Shown piece after piece: positions 34,101 through 42,279 of a stretch of DNA of 64,000 nt. How positions within the stretch are numbered: position 1 is the first letter of the stretch; every line of letters begins with the position of its first letter. Both the position numbers and the translations under genes were made by a program. Below the pieces are notes generated by a model. The model had not been told where the DNA came from. It did not search any database and worked only from the letters and a program-made list of their open reading frames with translations. The DNA is from Rhodococcus aetherivorans (GTDB lineage Bacteria; Actinomycetota; Actinomycetes; Mycobacteriales; Mycobacteriaceae), in the NCBI RefSeq assembly GCF_011058165.1, contig NZ_JAALEG010000009.1, positions 53,262 through 117,261 of the forward strand. Reading direction: 5' to 3'.

Positions 34101-35123
34101 GTGACTTCCCGCGTACCACAGGCCCGGAAGACCGACCCGGGTCTGCACGTCGGCGAGGTCGCGTCCCGAAATGACGGCGACGGTGCATTCGCTCGCCAGG
34201 GAAGACAGCACCGCCGCCGCACCGTCGACCAGCGTGGCGGCCGCGGGATCGTTCACAATCTCGGACAGCGTGCCGTCGAAGTCGAGGAAGACGGCGGGCC
34301 GGCGTGTGCCGAGCAAGGCGGTCAGCTGCTGGAGCGACGCCAACGCGTCCGGGATCTCCGACATGCGCCGGTCGCCGGTGCGCACCGCCAGCTCGGCGAG
34401 GTCGTCGACCACCACGTCGGCGCCGCGGCGCCGCAGTTCGTCGCGATGATGGACCCGGTCCACGCCGACGACGAGACCGAACCCGCCGTGCCGGCCCGCG
34501 GCGACGCCCGCCTCCGCGTCCTCGACGACGACGGACCGGGCCGGGTGGACCCCGAGCCGGTGGGCGGCCTCGAGCATGGCCGCCGGATCGGGCTTGCCGG
34601 GCAACCCGAGTTCGTCGGAGACCACGCCGTCGACCCGGACGCCGAACAGGTCGGCGAGCCCGGCGGCCTCGAGCACGAGCGTGCAGTTGCGGCTCGAGGT
34701 GACGACCGCGGTGCCCAGCCCGAGGCTCTGGATCCGGCGCACGAGATCGACGCTGGATTCGAACACCGGGACACCGTCGCGGTGGATCCGCTCGCGGAAC
34801 ATCTCGTCCTTGCGGGCACCGAGCCCGCACACGGTCTCGACGTCCGGGCCGTCGTCGGGGTCCCCCCACGGCAGCGTGATTCCGCGCGAGGCAAGGAAAT
34901 CGGCGACGCCGTCGACGCGCGGCTTGCCGTCGACGAATTTGCGGTAGTCCTCGTCGGTGAACTCGCGATGCTCCTCGCCGTCGCGTTCGGGACGACGCGA
35001 GAGATACCGGTCGAAGAGTTCCTTCCACGCCCCGGCGTGGACCGCCGCGGTGTCGGTGACCACCCCGTCGAGGTCGAAGATCACCGCGTCGTGACGGCGG
35101 GGGTCGATCACCGGTCCACTCAT
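31164..35123 (-). CDS. otsB1: OtsB1-type HAD - trehalose-6-phosphatase - GH65 fusion
   Basis: A 1319-residue protein with three domains. Residues 1-250 are a beta-phosphoglucomutase-like HAD (IFDLDGVVTDT, Asp17/Asp19; VVEDAEAGVAAG). About 255-510 is a trehalose-6-phosphate phosphatase (FLDFDGTLSEIV, GRKVVEIRP, GDDITDEDAF). About 520-1319 is a glycoside-hydrolase-65 phosphorylase domain with HIFWDELFVLPVL and a GVIGPDEFHSGYPDAPFDGI segment carrying the expected general-acid Glu. This is the architecture of M. tuberculosis Rv2006, annotated OtsB1. The GH65 and HAD pair could split trehalose or a related disaccharide and isomerise the beta-glucose-1-phosphate. GGGAGAT precedes the ATG at 35123; longer starts are unsupported. 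Overall activity of OtsB1 proteins is debated. Confidence 0.88.
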   Translation of the reverse strand: MSGPVIDPRRHDAVIFDLDGVVTDTAAVHAGAWKELFDRYLSRRPERDGEEHREFTDEDYRKFVDGKPRVDGVADFLASRGITLPWGDPDDGPDVETVCGLGARKDEMFRERIHRDGVPVFESSVDLVRRIQSLGLGTAVVTSSRNCTLVLEAAGLADLFGVRVDGVVSDELGLPGKPDPAAMLEAAHRLGVHPARSVVVEDAEAGVAAGRHGGFGLVVGVDRVHHRDELRRRGADVVVDDLAELAVRTGDRRMSEIPDALASLQQLTALLGTRRPAVFLDFDGTLSEIVNDPAAATLVDGAAAVLSSLASECTVAVISGRDLADVQTRVGLPGLWYAGSHGFELIGPDGQHQQNDAALAAVPYLERAAAALQERLADVPGAVIEHKRFTVAVHYRNVAPDREEGLVAAVHEVAAAEDHLRVTTGRKVVEIRPDVDWDKGRALEWVLEHVRDEDNPIPVYIGDDITDEDAFDALAGTGLGIVVRHTEDGDRRSAAQFSVDGPEQVRRLLQRLAELWGEDQEVGPRHDAWTLYFEGYDPPAEKLREAVCTVGNGYFATRGCAPESRAGAVHYPGTYAAGIFNRLTDEVAGRTIDNESMVNLPNWLPVTFRIDGGEWFDIDCVEVREYCQYLDLRRAVLTRRFRFRDGAGRTTTVVQRRFVAMHQPHVCGLETTIVPEDWSGRLEIRSEVDGAVRNTLVERYRHLAGDHLRLLHTARLSEDSVCLTVQTNQSRIPVAVAARSTLWRDDERIPAEYTLLDSRGRVGHIIALDVAAGEPVTLEKMATLFTGRDQAVSEPSEEATRWLARTGRFEETLEGHVLAWVHLWDRVDIFLGGDGEGLRIVRLHLLQMLQTLSPNTADLDVGVPARGLHGEAYRGHIFWDELFVLPVLNLRLPGLTRSLLRYRHRRLDEARRAAREAGHSGAMFPWQSGSDGREESQQVHLNPKSGRWNPDASWRQHHIGVAVAHNVWQYYQVTGDLGFLAEYGAEMLVEIARFFADLATYDRARDRYVIRGVIGPDEFHSGYPDAPFDGIDNNAYTNVMAVWVILRALEALEIIPLRIRTELVDTLGLTARETARWEDVSRRMFVPFHDQVISQFEGYGDLAELDWEGYRRRHGDIQRLDRLLEAEGDDVNRYRASKQADVLMLFYLLSADELRELFERLGYQLTGETIPRTIDYYMARTSHGSTLSAVVHSWVLARAHRGQAMEFFDRVLASDIADIQGGTTSEGIHLAAMAGSVDLLQRCFSGLEARGDRLVFGPEWPEELGALEFPIFYRGHHLQVRISGRQVEVSAGAGIQRPIEIECRGRVERLHPGDTVRML

Positions 35124-35405
35124 CGTCATCTCCCGGTCGATTCGTGCATGTGGGCCTGCTCCCTGTACTCGCTCGACAGGCCCACTATCCCACGGCGACC
35201 GGCATCGCTCCGGGCCGTTCACTCAGGCTCTTTCGGGTGGCAGGGCCGCGGCACGCAGCGATCGCCTCCCTCGGCAACGACGACCCCGACCTCCTGAACG
35301 AGGTGCGAGCGCTGCCCTGCCGAAGCTGCACGCCAACGTCATCCACGTCCACCCCCGTCGCGTGCAGTCTCCGGACGTCGACCTTCGCGACGACGGTGTG
35401 GCCGA
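35124..35405. other. Intergenic region between otsB1 and the dicarboxylate transporter
   Basis: No clear gene. On the minus strand a 74-codon frame (35409-35185) starts with an ATG overlapping the transporter stop (ATGA) and ends before otsB1. Its composition is not protein-like enough to call, but the coupling makes it worth noting. An otsB1 promoter should also lie here. Confidence 0.35.
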
Positions 35406-37013
35406 TCATGCAGCGCCGAGGCCGACCAGGGCGATCGTCAAGGGCAGGAGAACGATGATCAGGATCGCCCCCACGATGTCGAAGACCACCCCGCTTCGAA
35501 TCATCGTGGTGATCGGGACGGCCCCGGAGCCGTAGACCACGGCGTTCTGCGGCGTCGAGACCGGAAGCATGAAGCCGAACGACGCAGCGAACGTGGCCGC
35601 GAGCGCCGGCACGAAGGGGTTGACACCGGCCGCCACCGCCACCGGAATCACGATCGGCACCACGACCGCCGCCGACGCCGTGTTGCTCGTCGTCTCCGAT
35701 ACGGCGATGGCCAGCACGACGGCGAAGACCGTGATGGCGACGACGCTCGTCAAGCCCAGCGAGTCCGCGACGGATGTGCCGATCGTCTCGGCGAGGCCGG
35801 TGTCGGCGAGCAGGGAGCCGAAGATGATGCCGGTGCCGAACAGCACGATCGTGCCCCAGTCGATCTCCGCTGCGTCTCGCCAGCGCAGCGTGAACTCGCG
35901 ATTCTCCCAATCGGTCGGCAGAAGGTAGAGCAACGCCGCCCCGAAGACCGCGACCATGCCCTCGTCGAGCCGGTCGCTGATCGTGCTGTAGAGGTCCGAG
36001 TCGTTGCCGGCGATCACCGCGACGATACCGGGCAGGATCCACAGCGTCACCGTGACTCCGAAGGCGATGAGCGTGTTCTTCTCGGCACGAGACAGCGGAC
36101 CCATTTCCGCGCGCTGCTGCGCCAGGTAGTCGGCGACGCCCTCGATACGTCGGATCTCGGGCTTGTTCAGGCGCAGCAGGATGACGGCGAGCGCGATGAA
36201 CATCGACAGACAGATCGGGATGGCGATCACCATCCACTGCCCGAAGCTGATCCGCTCTCCCGTGGCCTCCTCGATGAGCCCGCGTCCGATGAGGTTGGGT
36301 GGGCTCCCGACCGGCGTCAGCAGGCCGCCCACGCTTGCTCCGTACGCGAGCATCAGCATGATCGCGGCGCCCACCCGGACGCGAAGCGGGTCGAAGTCGG
36401 GTGCGACGACGCCGCGGTTCTGCATGAGCTTCGCGATGACGCCGAGGATGCCCAGCGCCGTGGGCAGCAGCATCGCGACGGTCGCGGTGTTGGATACGAA
36501 GGCCGAGAGCCCGCACGTGATCGCGCCGAAGGCGATGATCACCCCGGTGGTGGACTGGCCCACACGCGGCAGGGTCAGGATGCGGAACGCGAACCGACGC
36601 GCCACGCCGTGTTTGAGCATCGCCTGAGCGAGGATGAACGCTCCGATGAAAGTGAAGATCGTCGACGACCCGAACGCTGCGAGGACTTCGTCGGCCGGTG
36701 CCACCCCCAGAAAGACCACGACCGCCACACCGAGCAGTCCGGTGATCGGGATCGGCATCGCCTCGCTCACCCACAGCAGGATGACGCCGAGCAGCACACC
36801 GGCCAACGTCTGCTGTTGCGGCGGTATGTCGATCGGCAGGGCGAGGAAGACGATCGCGATCAGCGGCGCGAGAAACAGCCCAATCGTGCGGCGGCCCTTC
36901 TCGAACCGCTCTTCGGCGGGTGAGAGCCGCTGTTCGCCGAGGCTGCGATAGGTGGCGTGCCCGAGCAACGCCTTGTCGACGTCGGTTCGGTCGCCCTGGT
37001 TCTCAGCTGTCAT
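35406..37013 (-). CDS. DASS-family (SLC13) dicarboxylate/anion symporter
   Basis: A 535-residue membrane protein with about 12-13 helices, of the divalent anion:sodium symporter family. Two SNT-type motifs flank the substrate site: FVSNTATVAMLLPTALGI and SETTSNTASAAVVVPIVIPV. VGSPPNLIGRGL and VSTPQNAVVYGSG are the matching loops. It probably imports succinate, malate, tartrate or a similar dianion with sodium. GGGAAGGG precedes the ATG. It follows the LysR gene on the same strand (123-base gap), divergent from the tartrate-type operon, whose pathway its substrate would feed. Confidence 0.87.
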   Translation of the reverse strand: MTAENQGDRTDVDKALLGHATYRSLGEQRLSPAEERFEKGRRTIGLFLAPLIAIVFLALPIDIPPQQQTLAGVLLGVILLWVSEAMPIPITGLLGVAVVVFLGVAPADEVLAAFGSSTIFTFIGAFILAQAMLKHGVARRFAFRILTLPRVGQSTTGVIIAFGAITCGLSAFVSNTATVAMLLPTALGILGVIAKLMQNRGVVAPDFDPLRVRVGAAIMLMLAYGASVGGLLTPVGSPPNLIGRGLIEEATGERISFGQWMVIAIPICLSMFIALAVILLRLNKPEIRRIEGVADYLAQQRAEMGPLSRAEKNTLIAFGVTVTLWILPGIVAVIAGNDSDLYSTISDRLDEGMVAVFGAALLYLLPTDWENREFTLRWRDAAEIDWGTIVLFGTGIIFGSLLADTGLAETIGTSVADSLGLTSVVAITVFAVVLAIAVSETTSNTASAAVVVPIVIPVAVAAGVNPFVPALAATFAASFGFMLPVSTPQNAVVYGSGAVPITTMIRSGVVFDIVGAILIIVLLPLTIALVGLGAA

Positions 37014-37136
37014 GGCCCTTCCCCACGACGTGGATCGGTACGGACGGAGTACCCATCTCCGAGCGCGCTAGTCGCAGCGCGGGATGTTTTTTCGGATACC
37101 GGCACCTCCTCGGGTGGTGGTCGGAGCGCAGTCGGA

Positions 37137-38081
37137 TCACTGTGACCGTGACCTGGAGCGCGGCGTCACGCCGGGTGGAACCTCCCATGCGGCAGGGGTG
37201 CGCGCAGCATAGCGGCGTGCTTCGTCCATCAGGGTGCATGCGGGTGGCGTGAGGTGCGTCCGCCGGGAGACGGCCGCGACGTGGAGATACGACTCGGGGA
37301 TGATGCGGTGCACGCGCGCACCTGCTTGACGTGCCGAGGGGGCCCAGGAGGACGGCATCACGGCTTGACCGAACCCACTGAGGACCATGGGCATGATCGA
37401 CGTGCGGTGCGCGACCTCGGCGACGATGGTGGCTTCGACGCCACTGGCGAGGACCTCGTCGACCAGGGTCCGCATCAACGATCCACGCTGCGAGACGATC
37501 AACCGGAATCCGGACAGCTCGGATCTGCGGATCTCGGGGCGGTCCGGGGTGTCCGCGTTCGGACCGGAGATCAGGATCAGCGGCTGGCTTTCGAGCGCGA
37601 CGACGTCGAGTTCAGCAGCACGAACTTCCTCGGGGGATCCGAGAATGCCCACCTCACAGATACCGGTGCGGACCGCGTGCAGAACCTCGTCGGGCGTGAA
37701 GGCCGCCTCGGCGTTGATGATCACCGACGGATAGGTGTGGCTGAAGCTGGTCAGGATCGTGGTGAGCGGCTCGATCCCGGGCGACGGCATCGTGATCAGA
37801 TCGACGCGGCCGCTGCGCAGCCCTTTCAACGCCTCGACGGAGGCTTTGGCGTCTTCGAGGTCTCGCAGGACCACGCGGGCCGGACCGATGAGCGTGCGGC
37901 CGGCGTCGCTGAGCACCAGCCGACGGCCGACTCGGTGGAACAGGGGAACGCCGAGTTCGCGCTCGAGTGCAGCGATGGACTGGGACAGGGACGGCTGGGC
38001 GATCAACAGGGTTTCCGCGGCACGGTTGATGCCACCCTCGTCGACCACCGCCAGGAAGTACCTCAGCTGCCGTGCGTCCAT
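37137..38081 (-). CDS. LysR-family regulator of the dicarboxylate/tartrate locus
   Basis: A 314-residue LysR-type regulator. The winged helix-turn-helix is at residues 1-60 (LRYFLAVVDEGGINRAAETL, LLIAQPSLSQSIAALERELG). The two-lobed effector domain follows (about 90-300). ATG at 38081 has GAGG upstream; an in-frame start 17 codons earlier is less likely. It is divergent from the tartrate dehydrogenase operon with a T-N11-A dyad between, and precedes the DASS transporter. It probably activates the operon in response to a hydroxy-dicarboxylate. Confidence 0.88.
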   Translation of the reverse strand: MDARQLRYFLAVVDEGGINRAAETLLIAQPSLSQSIAALERELGVPLFHRVGRRLVLSDAGRTLIGPARVVLRDLEDAKASVEALKGLRSGRVDLITMPSPGIEPLTTILTSFSHTYPSVIINAEAAFTPDEVLHAVRTGICEVGILGSPEEVRAAELDVVALESQPLILISGPNADTPDRPEIRRSELSGFRLIVSQRGSLMRTLVDEVLASGVEATIVAEVAHRTSIMPMVLSGFGQAVMPSSWAPSARQAGARVHRIIPESYLHVAAVSRRTHLTPPACTLMDEARRYAARTPAAWEVPPGVTPRSRSRSQ

Positions 38082-38170
38082 CCGAACCTCGTCTCCGATA
38101 CCGACCCGGGTCGCCCCGTGGTGCGCATCCACTCACCGCACTCGTCCTACCTGCGAAGATACCCGCCAAT

Positions 38171-38183
38171 TAGGCAAAACCTA
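38171..38183. promoter_or_regulatory. LysR-type T-N11-A operator
   Basis: TAGG-CAAAA-CCTA is a 13-base dyad fitting the LysR T-N11-A rule. It is about 90 bases upstream of the LysR gene start and 100 bases upstream of the tartrate dehydrogenase start, in their shared divergent region. The region is locally AT-rich. Confidence 0.55.
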
Positions 38184-38282
38184 TAAGGCGGATCGAGTCT
38201 TCGTCATGGACGCCCCATTGCCGTGACGGGTTAATGGAGACATCACGCACTGTGATCAGCACAACACGATGGAGGCACCGGC

Positions 38283-39377
38283 ATGGCACCGCAGACGTTC
38301 AAGATCGCATCGATCCCCGCCGATGGCGTCGGCAAGGAGGTCGTCGCAGCAGGACGGCGCGTGCTCGACGTCCTCGCCGAACAATCCGGCGGGCGATTCG
38401 CCTTCGAGTGGGAAGAATTCCCTTGGGGCTGCGAGTACTTCGCACAGACCGGAAAGATGATGGCCGACGACGGCCTGGAAACCCTGAAGGCATTCGACGC
38501 CATCTACTTCGGCGCGGTCGGATGGGAGAACGTCCCCGACCACATCAGCCTGTGGGGCCTGCGCCTGAACATCACCCAGAACTTCGATCAATGGGCCAAC
38601 GTCCGGCCCGTCAAGTTCCTGCCCGGCGTGCAGTCTCCGTTGCGCAAGGCCGACGACACCGAACTCGACTGGGTCGTCGTCCGCGAGAACAGCGAGGGTG
38701 AGTACGCCGGCCTCGGCGGGCGCAACCTCAGCGGCCGCGGACCGGGCAACGAGGTCGCACTGCAGACCGCTCTGTTCACCGAGAAGGGTTGCGAGCGAAT
38801 CATGCGATTCGCCTTCGATCTGGCCCGCACCCGCACGGTGAAGAAGGTATCGAGCGTGACCAAGTCCAATGCTCAGCAGTACGGCATGGTTCTGTGGGAC
38901 GAGGTCTTCGACCGCGTTGCCGCCGACTACCCGGACGTGGCCACCGAGAGCGTCCTCGTCGACGCCATGAGCGCGAAGTTCATCCTGCACCCCGAGGACC
39001 TGTCCGTGGTCGTCGCGTCGAACCTCAACGCCGACATCCTCTCCGACCTCGGCTCCGCGCTCGCCGGCAGCCTCGGCGTGGCCTCGAGCGCGAACCTGAA
39101 TCCCGAACGTCGCTTCCCGAGCATGTTCGAACCCGTTCACGGCTCCGCCCCCGACATCGCCGGCCAGGGCATCAGCAACCCGATCGGCGCGATCGCCAGC
39201 GCCGCCCTCATGCTCGACCATTTCGGACTGCACGACGAGGCCCGCCGCATCGAGGCCGCCATCGAAACAGCCACCGGCAGTGGCGCCCTCACCCGCGACA
39301 TCGGTGGAACCGCGGACACCGGCACGGTCACCGAGGCCATCGTCACCGCCCTGCAGAGCGCGCTCGCCCCCGCCTGA
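38283..39377 (+). CDS. Tartrate/D-malate dehydrogenase
   Basis: A 364-residue enzyme of the isopropylmalate/isocitrate dehydrogenase family, tartrate dehydrogenase branch. Substrate and metal residues are visible in LRLNITQNFDQWANVRPVKF, VVRENSEGEYAGLGGR, VSSVTKSNAQQYGMVLWDEV and VDAMSAKFILHPEDLSVVVA; NAD binding uses FEPVHGSAPDIAGQGISNPI. Known homologues use NAD+ and Mn2+ to convert meso-tartrate to D-glycerate, (+)-tartrate to oxaloglycolate or D-malate to pyruvate. GGAGG lies upstream of the ATG. It heads an operon with a C4-dicarboxylate carrier, glycerate kinase and pyruvate kinase, which favours the meso-tartrate to glycerate activity. Confidence 0.85.
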   Translation: MAPQTFKIASIPADGVGKEVVAAGRRVLDVLAEQSGGRFAFEWEEFPWGCEYFAQTGKMMADDGLETLKAFDAIYFGAVGWENVPDHISLWGLRLNITQNFDQWANVRPVKFLPGVQSPLRKADDTELDWVVVRENSEGEYAGLGGRNLSGRGPGNEVALQTALFTEKGCERIMRFAFDLARTRTVKKVSSVTKSNAQQYGMVLWDEVFDRVAADYPDVATESVLVDAMSAKFILHPEDLSVVVASNLNADILSDLGSALAGSLGVASSANLNPERRFPSMFEPVHGSAPDIAGQGISNPIGAIASAALMLDHFGLHDEARRIEAAIETATGSGALTRDIGGTADTGTVTEAIVTALQSALAPA

Positions 39378-39489
39378 CAGCGCTTCTCCCGCAGCCACCC
39401 CGGTCCGGCACGCTCTGCCGGACCGGGGCCCCGGATCCGGCCGTGCCCACCCGACCTTCCGCCCGAAACTCTCACCCGAGGTGCATGTC

Positions 39490-40971
39490 ATGCAAACACC
39501 CAGTAGCGCAGCGAGTTCCCCACCGGCGACTGTGAAGAAGCCTTGGTACAGACAACTGTACTTCTGGGTCCTGATCGCCATCGTGCTCGGCATTCTCGTC
39601 GGATGGCTCTGGCCTGACACCGGCGAGGCCATGGAACCGATCGGCACCACCTTCATCACCGCGATGAAGATGCTGATCTGCCCGATCGTGTTCCTCACCA
39701 TCGTCGGCGGCATCGCGAGCGTCGCGGACCTGAAGAAGGTGGGGGTGACCGGAATCAAGGCACTGACCTACTTCCAGGTCGGCACCATCATCGCCATGAT
39801 CACCGGCCTGGTGGCCATCAACATCTTCCGCCTCGGCGACGGTGTGAACGCCGACGCGGCCTCTCTCGAAACCACCGACTCCGCCGAGACGCTGATCAAG
39901 AGCGGCGAAGAGAAACAGTGGTGGGAGTTCATCACCCACCTGGTCCCGGACAGCGTCCTCGGTCCGTTCGTCGAGGGCGACATCCTCCAGGTCATCTTCC
40001 TCGCCGTCATCTTCGGCGTCGCGATCAACGCGGTCGGACAGGTCGCGGCACCGATCCGGGACGCCGTCGAACGCCTCACCGCGGTGATCTTCAAGGTGCT
40101 CGGTTTCATCATGAAGCTCGCTCCGCTCGGCGCATTCGGCGCGATGGCCTTCGCCATCGGAAAGTACGGCGTTTCCACCCTCACCAGCCTGGGCAGCCTG
40201 ATCCTGCTGTTCTACGTCACCTCCGCGTTCTTCGTGATCGTGGTCCTCGGATCGGTCATGGCGTACCTGCGGCTCAACATCTTCCGCATGCTCGGATTCT
40301 TCAAGGAAGAACTCCTGCTCATCCTGGGCACCTCCACAGCCGAGCCCGCCCTGCCCGGCCTGATGCGGAAGATGGAGTATGCCGGCGTCAAGAAGACCAC
40401 CGTCGGACTGGTCGTTCCCACCGGCTACAGCTTCAACCTCGACGGCGCCGCCATCTACCTCTCCCTCGCCGCCCTGTACATCGCGCAGGCCACCAACACC
40501 GACCTGTCGATCCCCCAGCAACTCGGACTGCTCGGTGTCATGCTGCTCACCTCGAAGGGCGCAGCGGGCGTAGCCGGAGGCGGATTCATCGCCCTGACCG
40601 CAACCTTGAGCACCCTCGGCACCATTCCCGCCGCCGGCATCATGCTGATCTTCGGCATCGACAAATTCATGTCCGAGTGCCGCGCCCTGGTCAACTTCAT
40701 CGGCAACGCCGTCGCCACCCTGTTCGTCGCCAAGTGGAACCACGAACTCGATGTCGACCGGGCCCGCCGCGTCTTCGCCGGCGAGGTACTCCCCCCACCA
40801 GCCGGGGAGACCGAGAACGACTTCGACATGGAGATCCTCGAACAGGAACCCCGGGACAGGCACCGTCACGACCCACATCGCGACAATACCGCCCCCGCCC
40901 TCTTCGCCGAGGCCGACGCAGTCCGCATCGACCACGAACGCCTCGACGACGCGCACACCGCCCGGCACTGA
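39490..40971 (+). CDS. dctA: C4-dicarboxylate transporter DctA
   Basis: A 493-residue dicarboxylate/amino acid:cation symporter (DAACS) with about eight helices and two re-entrant loops. Signatures are ITAMKMLICPIVFLTIVGGI, the substrate-loop LGTSTAEPALPGLMRKME, and VVPTGYSFNLDGAAIYLSLA followed by a GIDKFMSECRALVNFIGN C-terminal segment. It imports succinate, malate, fumarate and probably tartrate-like acids. The C-terminal tail (last 50 residues) is long, charged and His/Asp-rich. CGAGG precedes the ATG at 39490; GTG at 39481 is an alternative. It lies 112 bases after the dehydrogenase. Confidence 0.88.
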   Translation: MQTPSSAASSPPATVKKPWYRQLYFWVLIAIVLGILVGWLWPDTGEAMEPIGTTFITAMKMLICPIVFLTIVGGIASVADLKKVGVTGIKALTYFQVGTIIAMITGLVAINIFRLGDGVNADAASLETTDSAETLIKSGEEKQWWEFITHLVPDSVLGPFVEGDILQVIFLAVIFGVAINAVGQVAAPIRDAVERLTAVIFKVLGFIMKLAPLGAFGAMAFAIGKYGVSTLTSLGSLILLFYVTSAFFVIVVLGSVMAYLRLNIFRMLGFFKEELLLILGTSTAEPALPGLMRKMEYAGVKKTTVGLVVPTGYSFNLDGAAIYLSLAALYIAQATNTDLSIPQQLGLLGVMLLTSKGAAGVAGGGFIALTATLSTLGTIPAAGIMLIFGIDKFMSECRALVNFIGNAVATLFVAKWNHELDVDRARRVFAGEVLPPPAGETENDFDMEILEQEPRDRHRHDPHRDNTAPALFAEADAVRIDHERLDDAHTARH

Positions 40972-41006
40972 ACGACGCATACACCACACACCCGGAAAGG
41001 CTGACG

Positions 41007-42197
41007 ATGAGGGTTCTGGTCGCCCCCGACAAGTTCAAGGGGTCACTTTCCGCGGCGGAGGTCGCCGAGCATCTGGCGACCGGACTTTCCGCGGCGGGCA
41101 TCGACAGTCGGCGGCTTCCCCTCGCCGACGGCGGTGACGGAAGCGTCGACGCAGCGGTGGCCGGCGGGTTCACTCCCCATCCGGTGACCGTGGCCGGAGC
41201 AACCGGAACGCCGCACTATGGCCGAATCGGCGTCCACGACGGCACCGCTGTGGTCGAAGTCGCCGACACCTGCGGGCTCGCCACCCTCCCGAGCGGCCGA
41301 AGGGCCCCCCTCGACGCGTCGAGCCTCGGAATGGGGCAGGCGATCGGCCACGCCCTGCGCCACCACCCCGTCCGGTTGGTCCTCGCCCTGGGCGGCAGCG
41401 CCAGCACCGACGGTGGCATGGGAATGCTCGCGGCGCTGGGCTTCGTCTTCTACGACAGCAACGGCCGGCAGCTACGGGCCTGCGGGCGAACCCTGCGCCA
41501 GGTCCACACGGTCGACGCCTCCCGGGCGGTGAACCTGACCGGCATCGAGATCGTGGTCGCCGGTGATGTCACCAACCCGCTGACCGGCCCGACCGGCGCG
41601 GCGGCGGTGTACGGGCCCCAGAAGGGCGCCGACCCCGCCACCGTGCGCTACCTCGACGACGGCCTGGAGAACCTGGTCGACGCGTTCACCCGGAGCGGCT
41701 GTCCCCAGGCCAGGGCGGTGGCCGACTCCGCAGGGGCCGGCAGTGCCGGCGGCATCGGGTTCGCCGCCATGCTGCTCGGCGCCCGGATGGTGTCCGGCGC
41801 CGAGTTCTTCCTCGAACTGCTCGACTTCGACGGCTACCTTCCCGGCGCCGACCTGGTGATCACCGGCGAGGGCAGCATCGACGAGCAGACCGAACACGGC
41901 AAACTGCTGACCGTCCTGGCTCGCCGCGCCCACCCGGTCCCGGTGATCGCCGTTGCCGGCCGCAACAGCCTGCCCCGGTCACGCTGGCAGCAAGCGGGTT
42001 TCAGCCGAATCTGTGCACTCGGCGACTACACCGACCGGGATACCTCGACGGACCCCGCCCTGACGGGCCGGCTCCTCACTCGCATCGCGCGAGAGATCGC
42101 GCACACCTACGACACGCGGCTTCCCTCCGCCGCCGGCCCTCTCGTACCCGCCGCCGGCAATGCCCGCTACCGGCACACTGCCGAGAGCACGCGCTGA
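41007..42197 (+). CDS. Glycerate 2-kinase (GlxK/GarK family)
   Basis: A 396-residue class I glycerate kinase. Motifs are VLVAPDKFKGSLSAAEVAEH at the N-terminus, LPLADGGDGSVDA, LALGGSASTDGGMGMLAALG, GAGSAGGIGFAAMLLGA and VITGEGSIDEQTEHGKLLTV. It phosphorylates D-glycerate to 2-phosphoglycerate with ATP. GGAAAGG precedes the ATG. It follows dctA after 35 bases and precedes pyruvate kinase, so glycerate made from tartrate can enter lower glycolysis. The last 25 residues are an extra polar tail. Confidence 0.9.
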   Translation: MRVLVAPDKFKGSLSAAEVAEHLATGLSAAGIDSRRLPLADGGDGSVDAAVAGGFTPHPVTVAGATGTPHYGRIGVHDGTAVVEVADTCGLATLPSGRRAPLDASSLGMGQAIGHALRHHPVRLVLALGGSASTDGGMGMLAALGFVFYDSNGRQLRACGRTLRQVHTVDASRAVNLTGIEIVVAGDVTNPLTGPTGAAAVYGPQKGADPATVRYLDDGLENLVDAFTRSGCPQARAVADSAGAGSAGGIGFAAMLLGARMVSGAEFFLELLDFDGYLPGADLVITGEGSIDEQTEHGKLLTVLARRAHPVPVIAVAGRNSLPRSRWQQAGFSRICALGDYTDRDTSTDPALTGRLLTRIAREIAHTYDTRLPSAAGPLVPAAGNARYRHTAESTR

Positions 42198-42279
42198 GCT
42201 CCCGCCCACCCCGACGGCGCCCCGACAAGGGCCGGCCCGGCGCCGAACCACTTCACCGCACCCGAATCGAAGGATCCCG

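Noticed and set aside
31782..35297. A plus-strand open frame of 1171 codons opposite otsB1
   Set aside because: It is the mirror of a well-supported coding strand. Its composition is that of a high-GC shadow frame and it has no recognisable domain or ribosome binding site.
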